A DNA stretch of 64,000 nt. It comes from Lantana camara. Its lineage: Eukaryota > Streptophyta > Magnoliopsida > Lamiales > Verbenaceae. The stretch spans positions 39,279,001-39,343,000 of the forward strand of contig CM074855.1 of the NCBI GenBank assembly GCA_037501455.1, written 5' to 3'. Position 1 is the first letter of the stretch; every line of letters begins with the position of its first letter. A program made the position numbers and the translations under genes. The notes below the pieces were generated by a model that was not told where the DNA came from, ran no database searches, and saw nothing but the letters and a program-made list of their open reading frames with translations. Below, in pieces: positions 12,019 through 24,437 of this stretch.

Positions 12019-12500
12019 TATCTTCTAGGTATTTGATTAACCTTTCTGATTGACCGTCAGTTTGTGGGTGGGCTGCAGCACAGAACTTTAACTTAGTTAC
12101 CAAATAGCTCTTCAAGTCTTGCCATAACTTTGAAGTGAATTTAGGGTCCTCATAGGAAACGATACTTATTAGAATTCCGTGCAGTTTGACAAATCTCCTG
12201 ATGATACAGTTCTTCTAATTTTTCCACCTTATCAGTTGATTTTACTGAGAGAAACTGAGCTGATTTGGTCAATCTGTCGATTATAACCTAGATACTATCA
12301 TAACCGTCTCTAACTTTTGGAAGTCCTGTTAAGAAATCCATAGTCACTTGTTCCCATTTCAAAGTTGGTATTGGTAACGGTTGCAATGTTCCACGTGGTT
12401 TTTGATGTTCAGCTTTCACTTGTTGGCATGTAAGACACCTTTTTACGAAGTCTACCACGTCTCATTTCATTCCATTCAACCAATAATGCGCCTTGAGATC
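12019..12500 (-). pseudogene. pol: R1 integrase remnant
   Basis: Read on minus, the HHCC zinc finger ([14 protein letters not shown]) and the start of the catalytic core ([11 protein letters not shown]) are followed by a broken core. The HPQTDGQSERLIKYLED region, with the third catalytic Glu, lies next to the R2 insertion point. Stops and frameshifts occur throughout and the segment around the second Asp is damaged. The rest of the integrase and the left LTR lie beyond the window, past R2. Confidence 0.8.
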
Positions 12501-13442
12501 CTAGTAGATTCTGTTTCCTCCAGGGTGAATTGTGTAAACAGACTTATGAGCTTCTTCAAGGATTTGTCTTCTCAGTGTTGTTGGAATGTAGACCCTATTC
12601 TTGTATCTGAAAATACCTGTATCATCAAATCCAAACTTTGTATCTAGTGTCTCCTTGATCCGTTCTACCTGTCTCCGGACCCACTCATCAGCCGTTTGTG
12701 CTTCCTTGACTCTTTGACCTAAATCAGACTTAATGGTGATATTTGCCACTCGTGGTTCTGATGTAACACGAATTCTCTCCGACATGTTTTCACTTAAAGT
12801 TGAAGATCCTTTCAAGCAAGTTATACTAGTTTTTCTGCTTAAAGCATCAGCTACTACGTTTGCCTTTCCTGGATGGTACTGAATTTTGCAGTCGTAATAT
12901 TCTAGGAACTCCATCCATCTTTTTTGTGTCATATTCAACTCTTTCTGGGTAAATAGGTATTTCAAACTCTTATGAGCAGTAAAGATGTCGAATGAAACAC
13001 TATATAAGTAATGTTGCCACTTAGCTAATGCGAATATAACCGCTGCCAATTCCAAATCATGTGTAGGGTAGTTCTGCTCGTGGGAACGCAATTTTCCTGA
13101 TGCATATGCAATAACCTTTCCCTTTTGCATCAATACACATCCCAAACCTTCTTTTGATGCATCTGTGTATACAGCATACCCTTCTGATCCTTCTGGTAAA
13201 GCTAATATTGGGGTTGTGGTCAATCTCTTCTTTAACTCTTGAAAATTGGTTTCGTATTTCTCATCCCACTGAAACTTCACGTTCTTTTTAGTTAACTGGG
13301 TAAGTGGGGATGCCATCTTAGAAAAATCTCGAACAAAACTTCGGTAGTACCCAGCTAATCCAAAGAAACTTCTTACTTCTGAAGGCGTCTTAGGCTGTTC
13401 CCTAAAACATTACCGCTTCGATCTTGGATGGATCAACTTCTA
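12501..13442 (-). pseudogene. pol: R1 reverse transcriptase end, RNase H and start of integrase
   Basis: The 271-residue open stretch 12501-13316 carries the RT connection ([15 protein letters not shown]), RNase H ([44 protein letters not shown]) and the beginning of the integrase ([15 protein letters not shown]). One RNase H Asp is replaced: FTAHKSLKY instead of FTDHKSLKY as in R8. 13317-13442 continues RT (EVDPSKIE) with a frameshift near 13400. The protein is cut at 13442 by R4 and resumes at 60766; the codons join across the insertion (..SGNGI / EVDPSK). Confidence 0.9.
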
Positions 13443-15442
13443 TGTGATGCCCCACGTCTTCGTACGTACAGGTATGATGTCACAGGGTTCGGTACTTGGC
13501 TTTTAATTATTTAAGTATGCCTTTGTAAGTTAATTTTAATGTTTATATGCTAAATGAATTTATATGAAATTAGTTATTGAATTATGAATATGAATTTTGA
13601 ACGTTTAAACTTCTATGACTTTGTTTTCGATCCGTATGTGCCCAAATTTATTTCCAATTTTTGCGATAATTTGATATGCATGAGACACTTGAATTACAAA
13701 CATGTCTATATGCTTATTTTATGTTTCTGGACTCGTTTGTTATGGTTTTGAATTTATTTTTGGGAACGGGACCGAAAAGGGGCTAAAGAGCATTTAACGC
13801 ACCTTGGGTTCCGAGCGGCATAACTTGAGCTCGGGAATTCAGATTTGAATTCCATCACCCTTGTTGGACTCCTTTTGACGATTTAAAACCAATGTAACAA
13901 GCCTCATAATTTTCTAAACCCGTTCAAACCTCCGAAATTTAACTGAACTGAGCATCGCGCGCGTACCGTACCACCTTTCACTATTTTGGGCATATCTTAT
14001 TCATTTGTTGACCAAATTACCGAAAGTTTAGCCCCACTTGACCCCAAAATGATACCCTATCAAACCTACCTCAACTATTTCATCCCAACTACAAGAAAGA
14101 AGGAAAAAGAGCAGCTAAAGCAAGAAGAAACCATTTTCCTGTCACTATTCACATTCACCACATTTGAGCTCATATCTCTCTCAACTCACATCCAATCTGG
14201 AAGGTAAGCATAGGATTGTGATCTCCACTTCCTTGTGGTTTTTTTAAGCTATAGTTTGTTTATTTTTATGGAGTTTTAAGCATGCTTCGGAGATTGGCAT
14301 GAATAGTGGTGGGTTTTGATGAATTCTTAGTTTATGAGTGCGTATTGGAGTTATTTGATGAATTGAAGCATGATTTATGTTCCTAAGACCTTCAATAATG
14401 CTTAAATGACTTAAGTTTTCATGGTAATTGAGTATTCATGATTTCACCATTAATGAACTTAGGTATTCACGAATGGAATATGAGTTTTTGCAGTTGATTT
14501 TTTAGATGAGTAGTGTTTGCTTGATTGAGGATGATTCATGATTTGTACATACTTTCTCTTGGGCTATTTCTTGATTGGTTTGTTAGTCTTTTACTTGGTC
14601 TTGGTGTTGGCTTCGTTGGTGCTCGAAATGGAGAAGGAAAAACTGTAACGCCCTGTTTTCATGACAAATCACGTATGACGTCACGAGTGGGTTTAGACCG
14701 AGTGTTATGTGATTTAATTATGTTTTAATTGCTAATTGAATGTTTAATTTAATATTTTCGTGATCTAATAGTTATTATGTGATCAATATGATTTAAGTGA
14801 TTTCGTTATTTAAACTCGTTTTTAATATGTTCACTTGCTAATAAATGTTTTTATTTCGATTTTGTACTAATTTGAACTTATATGAAATCCTTGGAGTCAA
14901 CGGAATTTTGAATTGGACCCCAATTACTCACCTATCAAACCTTGGGGCCCTAATTGAAGCACTTTTAATGTTGAGGGACCAAAGGGTAATTTTTCCCTTT
15001 TCCTCCCCTTCATTACACGACATTTCCACCCCCCATTTCTTATTCTTCTTCTTCTTCCCTTTTCTCCCAACACCAAAGGTCCAAACCCTTTTCTCCTCTT
15101 CCCCAAAATCGAGCCAAGTGAGAAGCAAAAAGGCATAGCAAGTTCATCCACAATCAAGCAAGAATTAAAGTCTCAATCTTTCCCTCCACCTTCTTCTTTC
15201 ATTCTCCAAGGTAAGAGATGGTTATATATATGTGTATATGTGTATATATATGTATATGTATATAATTGTGGGTAGTTGAAAAATTGGTGATTTGGTGATG
15301 ATATGTGCACATATATATGAATTGTGGTCTATAGTGATGTATTTTAGTGTATGAATTGATCCGAATAAGATTTGGGGTGGTTTTGGAACATTACCTCTCG
15401 AATCCCTGCTCCTTTATCATTTATTTTCGAAGAAGATGACCC

Positions 15443-15563
15443 AACACAACCGTGTCCAACCTCAGTTCATTTACAACACGGCCGTGTCAATGTTTCGAGT
15501 TGGAAAATATTCTGCACAACACGGTCGTATCAGCTTCCAGGCCAATTTTGACACGGCCGTTCC
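15443..15563 (+). repeat. ACACGGCCGTGT palindrome array, R5 5' LTR
   Basis: Four units at about 15443, 15475, 15517 and 15550. One is perfect; the others differ mostly by C-to-T or G-to-A at CpG (ACACAACCGTGT, ACACGGTCGTAT). Confidence 0.85.
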
Positions 15564-16579
15564 GACTTCGTTTGTGCACCGATTGGGCTAATTTTTGGGT
15601 TGTAGAAACCTTGTTCAGTGTAGAATATTCTCCAATTGGAATCACCTTAAAATTACTTATGGTTTGTGAGATATAATTGTTTGAAAATTGTGTCACAGCT
15701 TCGCTGAAATTTGGCATTGGTCCAATTTCAAACCTACGCCATTTTCGTCTCGCTTTGAACCATGATTTGAGCCACGTACCATTGAAAAGGCCAATTTTTC
15801 TAGTGTCATTTCCAGCAAACAAAACTTAATTCCAAGTTATAGAACCCGAGATATCTCCAATTTTCTACAGCTTGTTCGTTTCCAAAAACAGTCAACTTTC
15901 GCCAAAATCCATTTTCTTGCGTTCCTTTCACCCCCTTGACTTCCGTACGTGTTTTAATTGATCTCTTTTACCTCAAACTTGTATTTATGATATGTTATGA
16001 TTTTCTTACAAATGTTATGGCTTAATTGGTATTGGACAAACGCGACATATATGCATAAAAAGTTTAAGTGCTATAATGTAACTATTCTTGTAACCAACGC
16101 AATCCTTATATGTTAAATGAATTCCTTTCATCTCTAATTGATTCATATGTATTGTTAACATGTATTATAAAGTATTATGAATTGAATATTGAATGAACGA
16201 TTGATATTGAATGAAAGAATGGTAATGAACGTACACAATTTGTTCGTGTAATGAATGGATAGCTTGATTACGTGTCTAAGTGACATTAATTGAGACATGA
16301 ACATCTTATTAGCACATTGTTATTGCTCATGCATATCTTAACATGTTAATGCATTGTCGTGCGTCATATGTGGTTCATTTGGAGTCTTGAGTCTCACGAA
16401 TGCACCGTATTATCTTTTTATACAGTTTTCTCCAGGGCGGAGATCTACCAGGTTCATAGGCTACTTTCAAGTTTTCTTTTCTCTTGGTCTTGTTCAGTAA
16501 GGTGTAGCCAGGTGGGTTTCTCTTCTATTAGTTAAATGACCCGATATATACCCAATTGGTAAAGCTTTAAGCCAAATTA

Positions 16580-16617
<38 letters not shown>

Positions 16618-17665
16618 TTTGAAGAGTTAATGATTTTGAACGTTAAGACGTTTTATTTATTGAATATCCTACCTAATGTTTAGGTGAGACATGATGGAAT
16701 GCACTGAATGGGGGCTTGGGGACTATGTGTACGTGGCTATCCGGGGAAGCATGGGCTGACGGTGATCCCCGTGCGTTAGTCCCAACATAATGACTGGGAT
16801 ACCAGCCCTCGTTAGGAGATTAGCGAGGAATGGGAACCGGGCTTTTAGGGCTTTATGAACCCCTCTAGCTATAATGATTGGGTGGACGGTGCTTTGGCCG
16901 AGTCTGTCCACTAACCGAAGGAAAAAGGTGTAAGTGTAATGCATGATTGATTATGAATGAATGATTATGAACGAACAAATATGAATGAATGATGTGCAAT
17001 CACTAATTAATGAATGAATGTTTAATGCACACACGAGGTGAAGGTTGGAGAATTCGTCAACTCGTCGGGCTCACGTATTGGCCTAATGAATGAATGAAAG
17101 AATTGATTTTTGTAATCCCAGTTTTATTTTCTTTGTTTGCACCCGCTTGGGAAATTGTTTCAAAACCTCGCACGGGATTGTAGCTTTCATGTATGTGTGT
17201 TTAAATACCGTATTATTATCGTATTAAACCTGTTTTATACCCATCAGTCTCTTAAAGACTGAACCCGGTTTGTTTTCAGTTTTCTTGCAGGTTTAGAGTG
17301 CTAGGCGGGAAGTCGAGTCTGTCAAGTTTAATGGTTAAGTCTGAGTTTGTTCATATGCATATTGTAATTTGAATTAGTTTATACGAAAGAATGTATGAAT
17401 ACTTTTTTATGTTATTTAGAATTCGGGACAGGCTTCTAGGGATAGGTTGAACCCGTGAAGTTTTGTTTTATGATTTATGTTTGAAATTTCGGGACTAGGT
17501 ATTTATGCTAGTTGAACCCGTCACTTATTGCCTATATTGTTGTTGATTATATGTTCTGCTTCCACGCATGTCTTATTCCTCTGTTATTGTTTTGCATTTT
17601 GCCTATGTAGTTTCGAAAGTTAGCTCCCGCCTAGCATAGTGAGTGAGTGAGTCCCCGTTCGCTCT

Positions 17666-17711
17666 GATCTGGCACGTGTATGGACTATCCGTTTCATATG
17701 CGGGTCGGGTC
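17666..17711 (+). other. U5 terminal hairpin, R5 5' LTR
   Basis: Arms 17666-17682 and 17695-17711 pair at 16 of 17 positions (G-U allowed), with the same single A-G mismatch as the 3' copy (24177-24222). Confidence 0.75.
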
Positions 17712-17760
17712 TTAGTGCGGGGGATGTGGATCCTTCCGTTTGGGGTGTTACATCCTTAAG

Positions 17761-17772
17761 TAGTATCAGAGT
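17761..17772 (+). other. R5 primer-binding site (decayed)
   Basis: TAGTATCAGAGT, two changes from TGGTATCAGAGC, which matches the 3' end of initiator Met tRNA. Eight bases after the LTR end. Confidence 0.75.
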
Positions 17773-20709
17773 CCCAGGTTGCAAAACCGGAGTTTCTAGC
17801 GTCGTGTCGTGTCAAGTCTAGGTCGTACAGCATAGGAACAACTTATCAACGTGTGCATTGCATTGATTCTTGCATCAATTAATGATTAATTGATATCAAA
17901 GTGCTGAAATTTTAAATGTTCAACTTGTTTTACTTTAAATTTTGTTAATTATATGTCTCATTTTGCATCAAGTTTGTGCTTTGGTGCTTTAATTACATGT
18001 CATAATCATATATTAACCCTCATGCATATATATTTGAGATGAGTTATGATTTTAGGTTGTCACTAAGATGTTGAAACTACAGCAGACCTCGACAATAAAC
18101 GTCATATTTCTAGTTGATGGGTGGTTAGCAAATGCAGTGAGGTTCAAAAGGGAGATAGGATCTTTCAAAGCCTTTTTCTTAAAAAGGTTATTTTATTTTC
18201 TCAAGGTCCATAATAGAAGGCTCGGCTCACAAAGAAATTCCATCGACTTCATCATTTCTACAAATCTTAATGATTATCACTGAGTGTACATTGTTGGAAC
18301 ACAAACCACAAGTTTGAAGAATATAAAAGACGATGGGGTTATGGAGGTATCGGGATTTAAAAAGTCGGTTGTTGAATCTTCACGGCCTACAAAATAGAAC
18401 TACATTTCATTGCTCAACACCGAGATAGAAGGCTTTTATCATGGAGAAGTTTACCAATTTCATGCTCCCTACAAATCTTGAAGATTATAAACATAGGTGC
18501 ATCGTGTGAACCCAAACCACCAACTTAAAGGATACGTGAGACAACGGGGTAGGCGCGGATTCCTAACCATCAAATCATGAATACACTTCAGGCAAGACCG
18601 AATCACGCACAACTCATCACTGAGACCTACAGGGTTGAAGGAGTCGATTAACATAGGAGGTAAAATTTGGGAAGTTCAAATATAACAATCGGTTCGAATC
18701 TAGCTTCAAGATGTATCAAAAGTCTTCCAACTATGATGTATGGAATGGGAGTTCAAAGAATTCGAGTTGTGTCATCTTCTTGAGACTTCGGGACACGATG
18801 ATGCAAGGAAGCAAGCAAGAACAGGAAAACATCACCAATGATCGAACAAGGCTCCACCTTATAACTTAAGCTCATAACACTAAGATCAAATGACAGGATG
18901 TTGTGCTAAATTACTACTATGGTGACAGGTTCATTGCATTCATAGCACGATTTGAGCTATTTAAATTCTTACGTTATGCATTTTAATAATTTAATTGTTA
19001 AATTGTTGTTATACATTCCATTGTCGAATTATGTGCTTTGATGTTATATTGATAATTCGATGTGGTATCTCCTTGTTGAAATATGAACTACATGCATTTA
19101 GCATCTTAACCCAACATGTATCATTTTAGTGTTTGCTGGTTAGGATGTCTTCCCCGTATAACACTTTAACTACCACTCCAATCAAATTCCTACCGAACCT
19201 AGTTGAAGAAGGGCATCTTAGGTGATCGGGTTAAGACAGTGATGGGAATTGAAATTTTAGAAATTAAGGGATTGGGATCGACTTCGGTTTTCTCGGTTAG
19301 GATAAGGAAAGAGAATGGCATTCGGACTTTAAGAGGATCAAGGAGAGAATTGAGAAGCAAAGGAAAAAGGTCGTTGTTCCGTTCAAACACTTCGAAGAGA
19401 ACGTGAGCTAAACCATCGAACACATTCCTTACCTAGAGTTCTTCCTCCCAAGGAAATAACTTCGGAGAGATCGAGAATTCTGATTAAAGGATGATAGAGA
19501 GCATTCAACTTATGAATGTGGAACTTCTGAAGAGGGAGAGCACGACCGAGAAACAAACTTAAATTCAAGGTTGTGCTCGAAGACGATATCTCTAGTAAAA
19601 ACAACAAAAATATAAATCTCGATAAGCATGACAGTCCTAAAGATAGTGATAGAAAAAGGAATGAAACGGCTTCATTAGTAAACCTTCAAAGTGGAAGTTA
19701 AGCTACCAAACACAAGTTGAAGATTGCTACGAGATAATGAAGAGATTGGCTCGATCAGCATTTATACGTACGAGTTTGGATTTTGAAGATGATGAAATAA
19801 TGAAGGAGCTTCTGCTGGACTTTATGTCAACTCTGGGAAAAGAAAGCTAGGTCAGATTATCTATCTTGTAATGGTGTCCGTAGAAGTAACTCAACTAATT
19901 ATTGAAGGGGTTTGGATGACATACAACAAGATAAAACTTTACTAAGTCGTCAGTTTTTCCCCATGATGACCTGGATGAAATTGAGATGAGAACAATCGAA
20001 AGGGGTGATTATTGAAGAACTTGGATCAAACTTCCGGAATCGTCAAGAAGGTTTTACCTTCGACTAAGGAATTGAATAGGCCGAAACCAAATTTAAAGGC
20101 TTGAAGGGGATGAAAGGTTATTGAGAGTAGTTACCTTTGAGTGTGGTAGATTCAGGCATTAGCAAAGATAGAAGATTTGAACTTGACCTAAAGTATGAAT
20201 GTTCCGAAGGTATACGGGATAATTCAGAGCTCGGGCAATTAAAGAGTTGGTCGTACTGCGAGGAAATTTACAGGTTGATGATGAGGAATCATAAAAGACA
20301 ATGACCGTAATTTCTAAAAGTTTATTTGTATTCCAAGAACTTCACCAAATTAAAGAAAGTAATCACGGGGCAAGTATCAAAATGAAATCAAGAATAGAAT
20401 CAACCACAGGTTATCTTCTTCTCAACCAGACATACTAAAGATATTAAAGACGAGTCAAGAACTGAGCCAACTTCAAGTTTCCTTACCACGGTGAACGACA
20501 CATAAAATACACATAGCATATGCAATCATGCAATTTTAATTCAAATAAATTTTGATAGTATGTACTTTGACTCCCGACTGTATTACTTACATTGCATGAG
20601 TGATGAACGTTGTGGTTGATATTTATTCCTTGCTCCTTGTGTGATTGTTGTGCTGGATATTTTGCTACTTCCTAGTTGTGATTTTGTTCTGTGTTGTGCT
20701 GTGTTGCTT

Positions 20710-20851
20710 GGGAGTATTGGAACTCCCTTGCCTTGTTGTTTGTGAGAGACGGGATTCTCTCATTGGTGTTTGTGATAGATGGGGTTCTCTTCTTTTTCCT
20801 TGTGGGAGACGAGGTTCTCTCATTGTTGCTCGAAAGTCGGGGTGCTTTCGT
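20710..20851 (+). repeat. Tandem GAGAGA..TCTCTC hairpin units, R5
   Basis: Five short inverted repeats in a row: GGGAGT..ACTCCC, GAGAGACGGGATTCTCTC, GATAGATGGGGTTCTCTT, GGAGACGAGGTTCTCTC, GAAAGTCGGGGTGCTTTC. The last keeps pairing with changed arms (GAAAG/CTTTC). Confidence 0.7.
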
Positions 20852-21071
20852 CGTTGATTGCTACTTGTTTAGATTTTCGAGTGTTTAGGTTCCGGTAAGA
20901 CAAAGGTCGTGACTAAATAGCAAGCTCCATGAAGTGCCTACAAAGATTCTTGACTTCTAGAAGAACCCTTGTTACTTGAAGACCTTTTCCGAACTAATTA
21001 ATGGCAGGGAGTTGCTAACCCGCGTGGGATGAACATGGAGAAGTTGCTTAGAGTCCAGAACTCGAGGCAGT

Positions 21072-21107
21072 GGACCTGGGGACCAGGTCCTCCTAAGGGC
21101 GAGAGGT
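21072..21107 (+). other. R5 pre-PPT hairpin and polypurine tract
   Basis: GGACCTGG (21072-21079), loop GGA, CCAGGTCC (21083-21090): perfect 8-bp stem. A purine-rich AAGGGCGAGAGG leads to the LTR start. Confidence 0.75.
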
Positions 21108-21903
21108 TGTAACGCCCCGTTCTCTCGACAAGTCAGGTATGACGTCACGAGTGGGTTTAGACCTAGTGTTATGTGATTTAATAATGTTTTAATTGGTAAT
21201 TGAATGTTTAATTTAATAATTTCGTGAACTAATTGCTATTATGTGATCAATATGATTTAAGTGATTATGTTATTTAAACTCATTTTTAATATGTTCACTT
21301 GCTAATAAATGTTTTTATTTTGATTTTGTACGTATTTGAACTTATATGAAATCCTTGGACTCAACTGATTTTGAATTGGACCCCAATTACTCACCTATCA
21401 AACCTTGGGGCCCTAATTGAAGCACTTATATTGTTGAGGGACCAAAGTGTAATTTTTCCCTTTGTCTCCCCTTCATTACACGACATTTCGACCCCCCATT
21501 TCTCATTCTTCTTCTTCTTCTCCCCTTTCCTCCCAACACCAAAGCTCCAAACCCTTTTCTCCTCTTCCCCGAAATCGAGCCAAGTGAGAAGCAAAAAGGC
21601 AAGGCAAGTTCATACACAATCAAGCAAGAATTCAAGCCTCAATCTTTCCCTCCACCTTCTTCTTTCATTCTCCAAGGTAACAGATGGTTATATGTGTATA
21701 TGTGTCTATATATGTATATGTATATAATTGTGGGTGGTTGAATAATAGGTGATTTGGTGATGATATGTGCACATATATATGAGTTGTGGTGTATTGTGAT
21801 GTATTTTAGTGTATGAATTGATCCGGATATGATTTGGGGTGGTTTTGGAACATTACGCTTCGAACCTCTGCTCCTTTACCATTGATTTTCAGAGAAGATG
21901 ACC

Positions 21904-22025
21904 CAACACGGCCGTGTCCAACCTCAGTTCATTTACAACACGGCCGTGTCAATGTTTCGAGTTGGGAAATATTCTGCACAACATGGCCATGTTAGCTTCC
22001 AGGCCAATTTTGACATGGCCGTGCC
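21904..22025 (+). repeat. ACACGGCCGTGT palindrome array, R5 3' LTR
   Basis: Four units as in the 5' LTR. The first two are perfect; the last two have decayed at CpG on both sides (ACATGGCCATGTT, GACATGGCCGTGCC), at sites different from those decayed in the partner LTR. Confidence 0.85.
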
Positions 22026-23038
22026 GACTTTGTTTGAGCTCCGATTGGCCTAATTTTTAAACTTTAGAAACCTTGTTCAGTGTATAACATTCTCCAATTG
22101 GAATCACCTTAACGTTTTTCGTGGTTTGTGAGATATAATCGTTTGAAAATTGTGCTGCCACTTCACCAAAATTCTTCATTGGTCCAACTTCAAACCTACG
22201 CCATTTTCGCCTCGCTTTGAACCACGATTCGACCCACATAAAATTGAAAAGGCCTGTTTGTCTAGTTTCATTTCCAACAAACAAAATTTAATTCTAAATT
22301 CTAGAACCCGAGATACCTCCAATTTTCTAACGCTTGTTCGTTTCCAAAAATTGTCAACTTTCGCCAAAATCCATTTTCTGGCATTCCTTTCACCCCCTTG
22401 ACTTTCGTACGTGTTTTAATTGATCTCTTTTACCTCAAAAATGTATTTATGATAGGTTATGATTTGCTTACGAATGTTATGGCTTGATTTGTGTTGGACA
22501 AACGTGACATATATGCATAAACGTTTAAGTGTTACAATGTGACTCTTCTTGTAACCAATGCAATCCTTATATGTTAAATGAATTCCTTTCATCTCTAATT
22601 GATTCATATGTATTGTTAACATGTATTATAAAGTATTATGAATTGAATATTGAATGAACGATGGATATTGATTGAAAGAATGGTAATGAACGGACACAAT
22701 TTATTCGTGTAATGAATGAATAGCTTGATTACGTGTCTAAGTGACATTAATTGTGACATGAACATCTTATTAGCAAATTGTTATTGCTCATGCATGTCTT
22801 ATCATGTTAATGCATTGTCGTGCGTCATATGTAGTTCATTTGGAGTTTTGAGTCTCACGAATATACCGTATTGTCTTTTTGTACAGTTTTCTCCAGGGCA
22901 TAGATCTACCAGGTTCATAGGTTACTTTCAAGTTTTCCTTTCTCTTGGTCTTGTTCGGTAAGGTGTAGCCAGGTAGGTTTCTCTTCTATTAGTTAAATGA
23001 CCCGATATATACCCAATGGGTAAAGCTTTAAGCCAAAT

Positions 23039-23100
<62 letters not shown>

Positions 23101-24176
23101 CGAGTCTTTGAAGAGTCAATGTTTTTGAACGTTAAACCTTTTTCTTTATTGAATACCCTACCTAATGTTTGGGCAAGACATGATTGAATGCACTGAATGG
23201 GGGCCCTGGGACTATGTGTACGTGGCTATCCGGGAAAGCATGGGCTGACGGTGATCCCCGTGTATTAGTCCCAACATAATGACGATGATACCGGCCCTCG
23301 CTAGGAGATTAGCGAGGAATAGGAATCGGGCTTTTGGGTCTTCATGAGCCCCTCTAGCCATAATGATTGGGTGGACGGTGCTTTGGCCGAGTCCATCCAC
23401 TAACCAGAGGAAAAAGGTGTAAGTGTAATGCATGATTGTTTATGAATGGATGATTATGAATGAATACGATTAATTATGAACGAACGATTATGAATGAATA
23501 TTCTGTGATCACTAATGACTGAATGAATGGTTAATGCACACACCAGGTGAAGGTTGGAGAATTCGCCCACTCTCCGGGCTCACATATTGGCCTAATGAAT
23601 GAATAAAAGAATTGATTGTTGTAATCCCATGCGTTGTTTTGTTTGTTTGCACTCGCTTGGGAAATTATTTCAAAACCTCATACGGGATTATAGCTTGCAT
23701 GTGTGTGTGTTTAAATACAGTATTATTATTGTATTAAGCCCTGTTTTATACCGACCAGTCTTTTAAAGAATAAACCCGATTTGTTTTCAGTTTTCTTGCA
23801 GGTTTAGAGTGCTAGGAGGGAAGTCGAGTTTGTCAAGTTTATTGGTTAAGTCTGAGTTTGTTCATAGGCATATTGTAATTTGAATCAGTTTATACGAAAG
23901 AATGCATGAATGCTTTGTTATATTATTTTGAATTCGGGACAGGCTTCTAGGGATAGATTGAACCTATGAAGTTTTGTTTTATGATTTATGTTTGAAATTT
24001 CGGGACTAGGTAATTATGCTAGTTGAACCCATCACGTATTGCCTATATTGTGGTTGATTATATGTTCTGCTTTCGCGCATGTTTTATTCTTATGTTATTG
24101 TTTTGCATTTTGCCTACGTGGTTTCGAAAGTTAGCTCCCGCCTAGCATAGTAAGTGAGTGAGTCCCTGTTCGCTCT

Positions 24177-24222
24177 GATCTGGTACGTGTATGGACTATC
24201 CATTTCATATGTGGGTCAGGTC
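24177..24222 (+). other. U5 terminal hairpin, R5 3' LTR
   Basis: Arms 24177-24193 and 24206-24222, 16 of 17 pairs. Two differences from the 5' copy keep pairing (C-G to T-G; G-C to G-T). Confidence 0.7.
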
Positions 24223-24311
24223 TTAGTTCGGGGGATGTGGCGTCACACGCTCAGGCGCTACAAGAACAGGGAAAATGCAGGTGATTCGTTGGAGAAGATG
24301 ATTTTTGCCGG

Positions 24312-24437
24312 GGGTAACCCCCGTCACCCCGATTACTCTTGAAAATGGTTACCCCCATTATATTCAGGGGGAGAAGCTCCTGCCTCTGGTAACCCCCGTT
24401 ACCAATTTTTACCTTAGAAAGAGTAACCCCTGTTACC
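24312..24437 (+). repeat. GGTAACCCCCGTTACC palindrome cluster, R4 5' LTR
   Basis: Copies of GGTAAC-CCCC-GTTACC in varied states: GGGGTAACCCCCGTCACCCC near 24312, GGTTACCCCCATTAT near 24348, GGTAACCCCCGTTACC near 24388, AGTAACCCCTGTTACC near 24422. Confidence 0.75.

Larger units (their letters stand above)
14644..17752 (+). mobile_element. R5 5' LTR
   Basis: Starts TGTAACGCCCTG, ends GGGTGTTACA, 3109 bp. Flanks AAAAC (14639-14643) and AGAAC (24263-24267) are the target duplication with one change; the empty site is at about 58490 in the R4 3' LTR. Modules: donor-like AAG/GTAAGA at 15208-15216, ACACGGCCGTGT array 15443-15563, exon-like block 16426-16511, (TA)n near 16580-16612, GGAG-loop hairpin 16807-16828, CAGTCT/AGACTG near 17246, acceptor-like TTGCAG/GT at 17290, GCTAGGCGGGA (17300-17310) pairing with TCCCGCCTAGC (17625-17635), terminal hairpin 17666-17711. 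Confidence 0.92.
17753..21107 (+). mobile_element. R5 internal region, non-coding (LARD-type)
   Basis: 3355 bp between the LTRs with no gag or pol similarity in any frame; the longest open frames (60-75 codons) look like chance. It has a decayed PBS, a GGTGACAGG..GCATTCATAGCA motif (about 18917-18945), a related GGTGAACG..CATAGCA motif (about 20491-20522), the hairpin array 20710-20851, the pre-PPT hairpin 21072-21090 and a purine run before the LTR. It must be moved by proteins from elsewhere. The LTRs resemble R3; internal motifs are shared with R4 and R6. Confidence 0.8.
21108..24262 (+). mobile_element. R5 3' LTR
   Basis: Starts TGTAACGCCCCG, ends GGCGCTACA, 3155 bp, closely matching 14644-17752. 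Modules: donor-like AAG/GTAACA at 21674-21682, palindrome array 21904-22025, exon-like block 22887-22972, a 60-bp (TA)n run near 23041-23100, GGAG-loop hairpin 23296-23317, acceptor-like TTGCAG/GT at 23801, terminal hairpin 24177-24222. Confidence 0.92.

Noticed and set aside
16723..16944. 73-codon minus-strand frame also present at 23212-23433
   Set aside because: Kept only because the two R5 LTRs are copies of one another; it overlies the GGAG hairpin block.
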